DNA of 64,000 nucleotides from JAHFUS01 sp035689115 (GTDB lineage Bacteria > Actinomycetota > Acidimicrobiia > Acidimicrobiales > GCA-2861595). Within the stretch, counting starts at the first letter, position 1. Every line of letters starts with the position of its first letter. The DNA lies in NCBI GenBank assembly GCA_035689115.1, contig DASSMA010000014.1, forward strand, positions 1 through 64,000, read 5' to 3'. Positions 1-7,892 of the stretch are shown here, piece after piece. Below the pieces are notes generated by a model. It worked only from the letters and a program-made list of their open reading frames with translations, made no database searches and was not told the DNA's origin. A program made the position numbers and the translations under genes.

Positions 1-1
1 G

Positions 2-133
2 TGGTTCGACAACGCCCGGCGGCTAAAAGACCTCGTCGCCAAGCTCGAGATCCTCTCGGCGCGTGCCTTCGACGCCGAGCGTCAGGCCACCTCGAAGAGC
101 CCCGCCAGTCGCAGGGGTCATCGCTCCGGCTGA
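2..133 (+). CDS. C-terminal end of an unidentified protein (5' end outside window)
   Basis: A reading frame already open at base 2 codes 43 residues beginning WFDNARRLKDLVAKLEILSA and stops at TGA 131-133. The stretch is helical and charged, with leucines spaced as in an amphipathic helix, and ends in a basic Ser/Arg tail. Codon third positions are mostly G or C, as in the neighbouring genes, which supports real coding. I do not recognise the family. It runs toward the 3' end of the large minus-strand toxin gene, so the two are convergent. Confidence 0.45.
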   Translation, partial: WFDNARRLKDLVAKLEILSARAFDAERQATSKSPASRRGHRSG

Positions 134-214
134 CAACTTCAGCGCGTTGCCGTTCTCGCCCGATGACGGCCATCCTGCAGGGGCGCTCCCCGACGCGAAG
201 TCGGCTGTCCCCCC

Positions 215-463
215 TTAGCTCGCCTCAACTCCCCTGGGTGACGTCGCTCTCAGGGAGCCGCACCCTTTGTAATCCGTCGGCAGGCGCACCCCGATCCAGC
301 GTTCGAACGCTTCCGAGTCGCCGGGGAGGGTCTCCGGCATACCGACGTCAAGCTGGTGGACGGAGCCGTCGGGCTCGATGCGCCAGGGCTTTCGATCATG
401 AGAAGACGCGCAGGAGACTGGTGCTGCTCTGACAGTACGGCTCCCGCCAGCCTGGCGACGAAT
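215..463 (-). pseudogene. Possible remnant of a small gene downstream of the toxin gene
   Basis: On the minus strand, after an in-frame TAG near 464-466, a frame stays open to a TAA at 215-217. Its second half (about 400-250) reads like natural protein, for example WRIEPDGSVHQLDVG followed by a run ending in FERWIGVRLPTDY. The first half does not, and there is no good start codon or ribosome binding site. The position directly 3' of a polymorphic-toxin gene is where an immunity gene would sit, so a decayed immunity gene is possible, but no family is recognisable. The rest of 134-713 holds nothing I can support. Confidence 0.22.
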
Positions 464-713
464 CTAGCCCAACTGGAGGATCGTGGGCCGCACGACGTGC
501 GGCGAGCGAGGGCACGACCCATGACCGGCCGAGTCATATGGACAGCTCCTTCCGATCCACCGATGGAGCCTTGGGCCGTGTCCATTGACACCGACGAGCT
601 GCTGCGACACTTAGCGGCGCGACTCTGCAGGCGAACACTTCTTCAGTTCCGACCCGGTTGCTAGGCGCTCGAAGCGTTGCGTTACGACGTTCGGAGGCCG
701 CCGGCGTGCGTGT

Positions 714-3700
714 TCAGGAGGAGCGCGGGTGGGAACCGTCTGGCCGGAAGACATTCACCTCCACCGGTCCACCAGGCAGGCCCGCCACGACAACCAAGAT
801 CTTCTGCAGCCGCTGGGCCTCTGAGCGGAAGATGTTCACACAAGGCGTGCACATCGGGCGGCTGACCCCGATCGGTTCGCCCGGTACGAGGCGGTGGACC
901 TGCTGCTCGGCGTGCGAGGAGTTCTCCCGCCCCGGCATCCCGGCATCATTCATGTGACGAACGGGCACATGGACACCGGCAATGCCACCTGGGGCGGGGT
1001 CGGGGGCGACCCGAATCTCCTGCATCCACATCTGTCCGTCCATCCGAACGCGTCGACGTGTCACCCCGCTCTCCAGGAGATCGCGCATCATCGTGCGGCT
1101 CCGAACAGGTTGCACCACATCGATCGGCGGGCTGCCTGGAGGGCTTTCCTCGGCCTCGTTGCCCAGGTGCCAGCGGTCTAGCGCCTCCTCCAGCGACAGT
1201 TCCTCATTCCGTCTGGGAACGAGATCGCGGCGGCGGACCTCATTCGATCCTGCGCGCGTTGCCGTCAACGTCTCAGTGCCGCGCCAGAGCGCGCGCATCA
1301 CGCCACGTCCGACGGAGTGAAGTCCGGCCTGGTGCTCAAGCCATTGCTGACCAGCCTGCGGGTCCGTCTCAGCGCTATCGGGCGGTCGCCACTGCCTCGT
1401 GGGGTCAGAGAGGTTCGTAGCACCCCATCCACTCATCCTCGTGACGCCGCCACCGGAAGCGAAGGTCTTCTCATTCTCGCTTGGTGGGAGCTGCAGGTAG
1501 CGGCCCTGCGCTACTGCGAGCGCCGTCTGGGCCCGTTGAATCATCCCGGGGACGTCAGCATCGCTCGTAGACCCGCCGCGTTGGCCGATGTCCTGGACAT
1601 TGTACAGCTGGGCGTACGCGCGAACGGCTTGAACAATAGCCAGGAGTCCTCGTACAACATCGCGATCATTTGGAATGGTTCCAGGCGCCGTTTGTGATGT
1701 AGACCGGCTCCTCACGAGCGCTATAAAGGCTTCAGTTTCAGCTATCAACCGCCGTACGTGGGCCAACTGCTGCACATTATCGCCGCAATGACCTTCCTCG
1801 CGCCTAAGCTTCGCCAGGAGTTCCTCGCGGTATGACGCCATCTGGAGAACCGGCTGAGCTCCGACTTCCAGGGTCATAGTGTGCTCCTCCGCGCCAAGTT
1901 CGAATTCCGAATGGAGCCGCGTCTCTCCCCTGGCGTCTCCGCCTCCGACGCCCAGCATGTTGAGCACGGATCGGCCCATGGAGATCGCCTTGTCTATGAG
2001 CCATTCGATGGCGAGATCGACGTAGTGGCGGATGCCGGTGATGATCTCCTTGATCTTGTCGCCGATGTTGCCGAGGCCGACCTGGTTGGCGAGGAAGCCG
2101 ATGGCGACGGGGATGGTCCGGGCCAGGCCGTCCTCGAGCTGCTGGGCACCCCGGTCGAGCTGGCCGTCGACGATCTCGGCGATCGTGGCCACGTAGCGGT
2201 CGACGATATCCATGATCTGGTTGATGTAGTGGATGACCGACTGCACGGCGCGGAAGAACGCCATGAAGCTGTTGACCACCGCCATGATGCCGCTCGGGTC
2301 GAGCATCGAGAGGACCTTCTGGATCGCCTGCTCGATGAGCTGGGTCATCAACCAGTTCTTGGCCTGGTCGAGGACCATGTTCCACAGGCCGGAGACCTTC
2401 TCCTTGATGTACTCCCAGACCGCGATGATGCCGCGCTGCTGCACGTCCTTGATGAAGGTCCAGATGCCGCTGAGGCGGTCGACGACCCGGCGGAGCCTGG
2501 CGACGTTCTCGGGGCCGATCTTGTCGGCGAGCTTCTGCCAGAGGTGGTCGACGGTGATCCCGAGCACCTGGAGGATGACGTCCATGACGCCTTGGAGGCT
2601 GAATTCAGAGGGGAGGGTGATCCCGGCGTCCTTGAGCCCGTCGAGCAGCCAGCCGGCGAGGCCGTTGAGCAGGTGGGAGCCGATGTGGTCGAAGAACCGG
2701 GTGAACCCGAGCTTCAGAGCCTGCAGCAGGTTGTTGAAGAACTGCCCGGGATCCGCCTTGATCTTGTCCCACGCGTGCATCGCGTTGGCGATGATGCGGT
2801 CGAGCATCTCCTCCTTGAAGCCCATCAGGCGCAGGACGAGCTTGAAGACCTCCTTGAGGACGACGACGACGAACTGCAGCAGGCGGCCGAGCGGCTCGCC
2901 GAAGCGCTCGATGATGCGGATGAACGCCCCGATCGGGTTGACCAGGTCGTCGATGCTGAGGGAGTGCCAGATGTCGGTGAACAGCTGGACGATGCCGTCC
3001 CAGGTGATCCCGAGGTTGTCGATGGCCACCTGGATATTGGCTGCCGCATGGGCGACGACACCGGTCTGCTCCAGCTGCTGGTAGGTCTGCTCCCCGTTCG
3101 GCAGGAGCATGACGAAGCCCTTGATGATGTTGGTCGGTGTCCGTGGCACGTCCCGGCCCGTCAGCGGGTTGCGGCCGAGGAGCACCGTCAGCAGGTGGAA
3201 GCCCGGGGTGTGCTGGGCGTGCTCGTCCAGCATCCCCAGCAGGGAGTCCTTGATGAGGTCGAGGACCTTCTGGGCGACGGTGGCGGCGAACGAGGCGATG
3301 CGGTCCAGCAGCGCCAGGCCGCGGGTCGCGAGGTTGGACAGGTTGTCGGGGAGGTGGGGCAGTTGCTCGAAGGTGAGCGACTGGAGCGCGGCATCCACCA
3401 GCGACCGGAACTCGCCGATGATCGACATGAACTGCTGGATCTGCTGGTCGACCCATTGGGCGGTCTGGGCGAGGGTGCCCTTCGCCCGCATCTGCTCGAG
3501 TTCCGTCTCGCGCCCGATGAGGATGAGGAACTTGGCGATGATGTCCTCGGTCGACGCGTTGACGTTCTCGCCCCGCAACGGGTCGTAGTGCATGACGGCC
3601 TTGGCGAGGTCCCAGATCTTGCGGGCCGTCTCGTCGGCGGCCAGCAGCTCCTCGGCCTTGCGGATAGCCGCTTCCTTGACGATGCGGATGACCTCGTCGA

Positions 3701-5642
3701 CAAGCGAGTTGGCCAGCGCCAGCACGTCGCGGGTGATGTTGTCGAGGTGGCGTTCGACCACGCGCATGGCCGCGCTGGGCCCGTCGATGATGTGGACCTC
3801 TTCCCACGCCGCATCGGCCTCGTGCCGGAGGCGGTCGCCGGTCAGGTTGTGCGCCGTGAGCTGCCCGGCGATCAGCTGGTAGACCTCGTCGAGCACGTGG
3901 AGCTCCGCCAGCTGGTCATGGACGAACCGACCGCCGGGCACGAGGCCCATCACTGCGGTGACGAGGTTGGCCGGCGTCGGCCGCACGGGGCGCCCGGTCG
4001 CCGGGTCGAACCCGACGACGAGCGTGAGCATGTCGTAGCCGGGGATCTGGTGGAGGATGGACTCGAGGGTCGGTACCCAGTCGCGCTGGACCGGTATGGC
4101 CGAGCGTTGGAGCGCTAGCACCGGCTCCGGGGGCGGCGACGCCGTCAGGGCCGGCGCTCGCGGCATCCGGTTCGCCTGCGCCGTGCCCGACGTGGCGGAC
4201 GCCGGCCCGAATTCCTCGGGCGACCGCAGCAGCTGGGTCGAGAGCGGTCGGGCGACGCCGGCCGTGTCGAGCCGGTCGACCCGGCCCGCCTCTCCAGCGA
4301 GCAGGTGGGCGCCCCCGGGCCCCCGACCGGACGTCGACCGCCGGGCCGCCCGCATGTCGGCACGCGCCCGCTGCACCGCCGTCGCCTCGCTCGGCGCCAG
4401 CAACCAGGCGGGCGTCGTCGGCCGTACCGGCCTCGGGGTCGGAGGGGGTGGGACGGGCCTGGGCGGGTGGTGGGGCGCCGGTGGCTTCGGCCCGTGCAGC
4501 GCCTCGTGCGCGGCCTGGAGCTCCGAGGAGGGCCCGACAGTGGAGGCGACGTCGACCTGGGGCCCGCCTGTGGGGGTGACGGCTGTGGCCGCCGGCGCTG
4601 CTGGCGTGCTCGCGCCGGTCAGGGGTGCCGGTGCGGCGGCCCGGGGCGGCTTCGGTGATCCCGGGGGGCCAGGTGATGTCGACACGCCACCGGCCGGCCC
4701 GCCGGCGGGGGCAGTCCCGGTCGAGGGCACACGCGCACCGCTCGGGCCCGCCGCGCCGCCGTGCCCAGGTGCCGGGCCGGCGCCCGGCGGCGGCCCGTCC
4801 GCAGCTGCGGCGCCGCCGGTTGGTGGGGCGCCGCCGCCTGCGTCACCCCCGCTTGCTCCGCCGCTCCCGCCACCGTCGCCAGCGGGGCCGCCTGCGCCGG
4901 CCGATCCGTCATTGCCGGCCCCCGCGCTCGGGGCGCCACCCGCCGCCGGCGCTCCGGCCCCCTCTCGACCGTCCCCGGCACCGGGCGCGCCGGATGCCTC
5001 CGGCCCGGCGCCCCCTCCGTGCGCGCCGGAGCCCTCGCGACCGTCCCCGGCGCTGGGCCCGCCGGACGCCCCGGGGCCTGCGGCCCCTCCGGGTGCGCCG
5101 CCGCCCCCGGCGTCTGCGCTGCCTGCACCGCCGTCGCCGTCACCGGTCTCGGCCTTCGGAAGGGGGGCGGCGGAGCCGTCCGCTGGCGGCGTGTTCGGCT
5201 CACCGGTCGCACCTTCACCGATCGGGGGCGCGGCTGCGTCGGCGCCTCCGCCCCCCGTGCTGCCGTCGCCGCCACGACCTCCCGCGCCCGACAGCTCCTC
5301 GAGTCCCGCCGGGGTGGCACCGGCGACCCCGGCGTCAGCGACGTCGGGCGCGTCGCCGCCACCGCCGTCGCCAGCGAGCCCCGCCGTCGTGACCCTGGCC
5401 TCGGGGACCGCCGCCGGCGCCGGCGAGAGCTGCTCCTCCTCCGGGGCGCGCTGAAGGAGCACGCCCGTGGCCTGGTTGCCCCTCGTCTGCTGGAGCTGCA
5501 CGTACGGCGGGGCCGTGCCTCCCGAACCGCCGGCGTGCCCGTCGGCGGCGGACCGGGTGACGGCCGTTGCCTTGGCCGGTTGGACGCGGGCGCGTGCCCG
5601 GGCGGCGGCCGCGTCGTCGAGGGTCCCGGCCGGCGCCGTCAC
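714..5642 (-). CDS. eCIS-type multidomain toxin with C-terminal deaminase-like domain
   Basis: The protein has 1642 residues from a GTG whose bases overlap the stop of the upstream ATPase gene (GTGA). Residues 50-65 (LQQTRGNQATGVLLQR) match the short motif typical of proteins associated with extracellular contractile injection systems. Residues about 70-440 are Pro/Gly/Ala-rich. A long helical body follows (about 520-1240) with a duplicated module near 526-580 and 803-860. A linker with HTMTLEV (from H1254) resembles the conserved stretch before the toxin in such proteins. The last 200 residues carry H1577-A-E1579 and C1598-T-P-C1601, the zinc-binding and catalytic pattern of the cytidine-deaminase fold, and then a VVVAG-type strand and a FRPDG end. 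Base composition is clearly lower in GC from about 1900 down to the stop, suggesting an exchanged toxin module. Delivery by an eCIS is inferred from the motif and the neighbour. The deaminase substrate is unknown. Confidence 0.8.
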   Translation of the reverse strand: MTAPAGTLDDAAAARARARVQPAKATAVTRSAADGHAGGSGGTAPPYVQLQQTRGNQATGVLLQRAPEEEQLSPAPAAVPEARVTTAGLAGDGGGGDAPDVADAGVAGATPAGLEELSGAGGRGGDGSTGGGGADAAAPPIGEGATGEPNTPPADGSAAPLPKAETGDGDGGAGSADAGGGGAPGGAAGPGASGGPSAGDGREGSGAHGGGAGPEASGAPGAGDGREGAGAPAAGGAPSAGAGNDGSAGAGGPAGDGGGSGGASGGDAGGGAPPTGGAAAADGPPPGAGPAPGHGGAAGPSGARVPSTGTAPAGGPAGGVSTSPGPPGSPKPPRAAAPAPLTGASTPAAPAATAVTPTGGPQVDVASTVGPSSELQAAHEALHGPKPPAPHHPPRPVPPPPTPRPVRPTTPAWLLAPSEATAVQRARADMRAARRSTSGRGPGGAHLLAGEAGRVDRLDTAGVARPLSTQLLRSPEEFGPASATSGTAQANRMPRAPALTASPPPEPVLALQRSAIPVQRDWVPTLESILHQIPGYDMLTLVVGFDPATGRPVRPTPANLVTAVMGLVPGGRFVHDQLAELHVLDEVYQLIAGQLTAHNLTGDRLRHEADAAWEEVHIIDGPSAAMRVVERHLDNITRDVLALANSLVDEVIRIVKEAAIRKAEELLAADETARKIWDLAKAVMHYDPLRGENVNASTEDIIAKFLILIGRETELEQMRAKGTLAQTAQWVDQQIQQFMSIIGEFRSLVDAALQSLTFEQLPHLPDNLSNLATRGLALLDRIASFAATVAQKVLDLIKDSLLGMLDEHAQHTPGFHLLTVLLGRNPLTGRDVPRTPTNIIKGFVMLLPNGEQTYQQLEQTGVVAHAAANIQVAIDNLGITWDGIVQLFTDIWHSLSIDDLVNPIGAFIRIIERFGEPLGRLLQFVVVVLKEVFKLVLRLMGFKEEMLDRIIANAMHAWDKIKADPGQFFNNLLQALKLGFTRFFDHIGSHLLNGLAGWLLDGLKDAGITLPSEFSLQGVMDVILQVLGITVDHLWQKLADKIGPENVARLRRVVDRLSGIWTFIKDVQQRGIIAVWEYIKEKVSGLWNMVLDQAKNWLMTQLIEQAIQKVLSMLDPSGIMAVVNSFMAFFRAVQSVIHYINQIMDIVDRYVATIAEIVDGQLDRGAQQLEDGLARTIPVAIGFLANQVGLGNIGDKIKEIITGIRHYVDLAIEWLIDKAISMGRSVLNMLGVGGGDARGETRLHSEFELGAEEHTMTLEVGAQPVLQMASYREELLAKLRREEGHCGDNVQQLAHVRRLIAETEAFIALVRSRSTSQTAPGTIPNDRDVVRGLLAIVQAVRAYAQLYNVQDIGQRGGSTSDADVPGMIQRAQTALAVAQGRYLQLPPSENEKTFASGGGVTRMSGWGATNLSDPTRQWRPPDSAETDPQAGQQWLEHQAGLHSVGRGVMRALWRGTETLTATRAGSNEVRRRDLVPRRNEELSLEEALDRWHLGNEAEESPPGSPPIDVVQPVRSRTMMRDLLESGVTRRRVRMDGQMWMQEIRVAPDPAPGGIAGVHVPVRHMNDAGMPGRENSSHAEQQVHRLVPGEPIGVSRPMCTPCVNIFRSEAQRLQKILVVVAGLPGGPVEVNVFRPDGSHPRSS

Positions 5643-7663
5643 GAACGGGGCCGGTCGGACAGGAGGTGGGCGTAGGGGCCGAACTCGGCGTTGTTGCGGA
5701 GGCGGCCGAGCTTCTCGTACTCGCGCTCGAGGGCGCGGATCACGTGCTCCATCTCGACCGGCGGCCCCGCGTCCGCGGCGAAGAAGGCGGCGGCGACGGC
5801 GACGTTGCGGATGTTGGCGCCCGTGAGGTCGAACTGGCCGGCGCAGAACTCGAGGTCGACGTCCTCGGCTACCGGCAGCTTGCCGCCGAGGAACCGCCGC
5901 CACAGTGCAAGGCGGGCGCCCGGGTCGGGGGACGGGAACGGCACGACGGCGCCGAGCCGGCGGGCGAAGGCGTCGTCCAGGTTGCTGCGCAGGTTGGTGG
6001 TGAGGATGGCGGTCCCGCCGAAGGCCTCCATGCGCTGGAGGAGGTAGGCGGTCTCGAGGTTGGCGTAGCGGTCGTGGGCGTCGCTGACCTCGCTGCGCTT
6101 GCCGAACAGTGCGTCCGCCTCGTCGAACACCAGGACGCCGTTGACCCGCTCGGCCTCGTCGAAGATGCGCTCGAGGTTCTTCTCGGTCTCGCCCACGAAC
6201 TTGTCGACCACGGTCGACAGGTCGACGACGTAGAGGTCGAACCCGATGGCACCGGCGACGACCTCGGCGGCGAGCGTCTTGCCCGTCCCGGACGGCCCGG
6301 CGAACAGGGCGCTCAGCCCGTCGCTGCGCTGGCCGGAGGCGGCGAGGCCCCACTCGTCGTAGACCACCTCGCGGTGGCGGGCGCGCGCGACCAGCTCTCG
6401 AAGCTTCTCGAGGGTCGCCGCCGGGAGGATGAGGTCGTCCCAGGTGGCGGCGGGGTGCACGCGCCGGGCGAGTCGCTCCAGCGACCCGGTGTTGCGGCGT
6501 CGGGCGCTGCGGCGCAGGTCCTCGACCTCGACCGAGCGCGCCTCGGCCACCGCCTCGGTCAGTGCCGCAGTGGCGGCGAGGGCCACCTGCTCCCCCGTGA
6601 GCCGGTAGGCGGCGCCGAGGGCGGCGAGGTCGTCCTCGGGCGGGGCCTGCTCGGCCAGGAGCCGCTGCCACAGAGCGGCCTGGGTGTCGCCCCGGTGTGC
6701 GGGCGCGGTGCCGAGCAGCGGTGGCTGCCGCGTCCACATGGGGTCCCAGCTGCGGAGCCCGTGGAGGATGGTCGGCCAGCCGCTCCCGGCCAGGGTCTCG
6801 AGGCTCGCTCCCGCGTCCAGCAGGACGTCGACCGGTCCGGCCACCAGGATCGACCGGCGCAGGCGCGCCTCGCGCACGATTGCGACGAGGACGTCCGCGA
6901 GCTCGCCGAGGGCGGGCGGCGGTCGCAGCCGCTCCAGGTCGACCACGAAGGCACCGGCGGGCACGGCGGCGGCCGCCGCCACCGCCAGGCCGCGCGGATC
7001 GGTGCCCGGGCTGGCGTGCAGGTAGTGGAACCCGATCCCCGTGCTGATCGCCGCGGCGATGCGCTCGGCGTCCTCGCCCGGCAGGGGCGGCGGCTCGACG
7101 AGCAGCGAAGTCACCGGAGGCATGGCGTCGTCGAGTCCCACCAGGCAGCGCACCACCCGGTCCGGGCAGCGCAGCGCGCGCAGCGGGAACGGCAGGTGCG
7201 TGTCCTCGGTGACGACGAGGCCCGAGCTCGCCAGCCTCGACGCCGGGCCGAGGGCCAGGTGGAGGTCCGGGTCGTCGACCGCCAGGCCGCACACGGCGGC
7301 GGCGAGGCCGATCGAGGGCCGGCGGCGCGTCAGGTCGTCGTGGGCGTAGCCCACCAGGGTGGCGGCTCGGCTGTCGAGGTCGACCGTCGCCGCCGTGCAG
7401 AGCAGGTCGAGCTCGAGGTCGGTCAGCTCGAAGGCGGCCTGCACGTCGCGCTCCCGGCCGGCGTGGGGCAGCGGCCGGCGGACGGGTGAGGGTCGAGTCG
7501 CCCGCCGGTCCAGCTCCTGGGCCAGGACGAACGCGCCCGGTGCGCCGCCGGCTGCGGCGGCGCCGACGCCGTCGCAGGCATCGCGGAGGCGCGCGACCAC
7601 CTCGTCCACCACCAGGCGGACATCGGTGGTCGGGCGGCCGGCACGAGGACCCTGTTTCACCAT
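5639..7663 (-). CDS. AAA+ ATPase of the contractile injection system type
   Basis: The protein has 674 residues from ATG 7663; a TTG six bases upstream is an alternative start. The N-terminal half is variable, as in this family. The C-terminal half is a classic AAA module: Walker A GPSGTGKT near residue 455, Walker B VLVFDEADALFGKRSE near 515, a sensor region TTNLRSNLDDAFARRL, and a lid with TGANIRN. The DEADALFGKR signature is typical of the ATPases in eCIS loci (Afp15-like), thought to act in particle assembly or remodelling. Its stop overlaps the start of the toxin gene by four bases, so the two are translationally coupled. It is the first gene of its transcript. No sheath, tube or baseplate genes lie next to it in this window. 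Confidence 0.85.
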   Translation of the reverse strand: MVKQGPRAGRPTTDVRLVVDEVVARLRDACDGVGAAAAGGAPGAFVLAQELDRRATRPSPVRRPLPHAGRERDVQAAFELTDLELDLLCTAATVDLDSRAATLVGYAHDDLTRRRPSIGLAAAVCGLAVDDPDLHLALGPASRLASSGLVVTEDTHLPFPLRALRCPDRVVRCLVGLDDAMPPVTSLLVEPPPLPGEDAERIAAAISTGIGFHYLHASPGTDPRGLAVAAAAAVPAGAFVVDLERLRPPPALGELADVLVAIVREARLRRSILVAGPVDVLLDAGASLETLAGSGWPTILHGLRSWDPMWTRQPPLLGTAPAHRGDTQAALWQRLLAEQAPPEDDLAALGAAYRLTGEQVALAATAALTEAVAEARSVEVEDLRRSARRRNTGSLERLARRVHPAATWDDLILPAATLEKLRELVARARHREVVYDEWGLAASGQRSDGLSALFAGPSGTGKTLAAEVVAGAIGFDLYVVDLSTVVDKFVGETEKNLERIFDEAERVNGVLVFDEADALFGKRSEVSDAHDRYANLETAYLLQRMEAFGGTAILTTNLRSNLDDAFARRLGAVVPFPSPDPGARLALWRRFLGGKLPVAEDVDLEFCAGQFDLTGANIRNVAVAAAFFAADAGPPVEMEHVIRALEREYEKLGRLRNNAEFGPYAHLLSDRPRS

Positions 7664-7756
7664 CCCCAACTTCCCGTTGCTGCCCTGGATGCTCGCTGAC
7701 TGCGCTCGGCGTCACAAGGTGTGAGCGTCATCCGAGCCCCGCCAACCGCCCAGGTC

Positions 7757-7770
7757 TGCCCGATCGGGCA
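7757..7770. promoter_or_regulatory. 14-base palindrome in divergent intergenic region
   Basis: TGCCCGATCGGGCA is a perfect palindrome between the ATPase gene (minus) and the amidase gene (plus), about 95 bases upstream of the ATPase start. A near copy, TGCCCGATCAGGCA, lies upstream of the other eCIS-type toxin gene. It could be an operator, but GC-rich six-base cores are common in this DNA. Confidence 0.3.
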
Positions 7771-7892
7771 AGACGCGGCGGCCGGCGTGACCAGCACTGC
7801 CGCGACTGGCGGTCGCCGCGCCGGGGAAGAAGGCTGGTAACCGACCACCACCCGTGGCGCCGCCACGGGGCCGACCCGAGCGGAGATCGGCG

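Noticed and set aside
1881..4118. Long plus-strand open frame across the toxin gene
   Set aside because: It is the complement of the helical body; the protein is a run of acidic and Val/Leu-rich composition with no motif, and the minus-strand gene is well supported.
4057..5454. Plus-strand Pro/Ala-rich open frame
   Set aside because: It is the complement of the Gly/Pro-rich linker of the toxin and has no domain.
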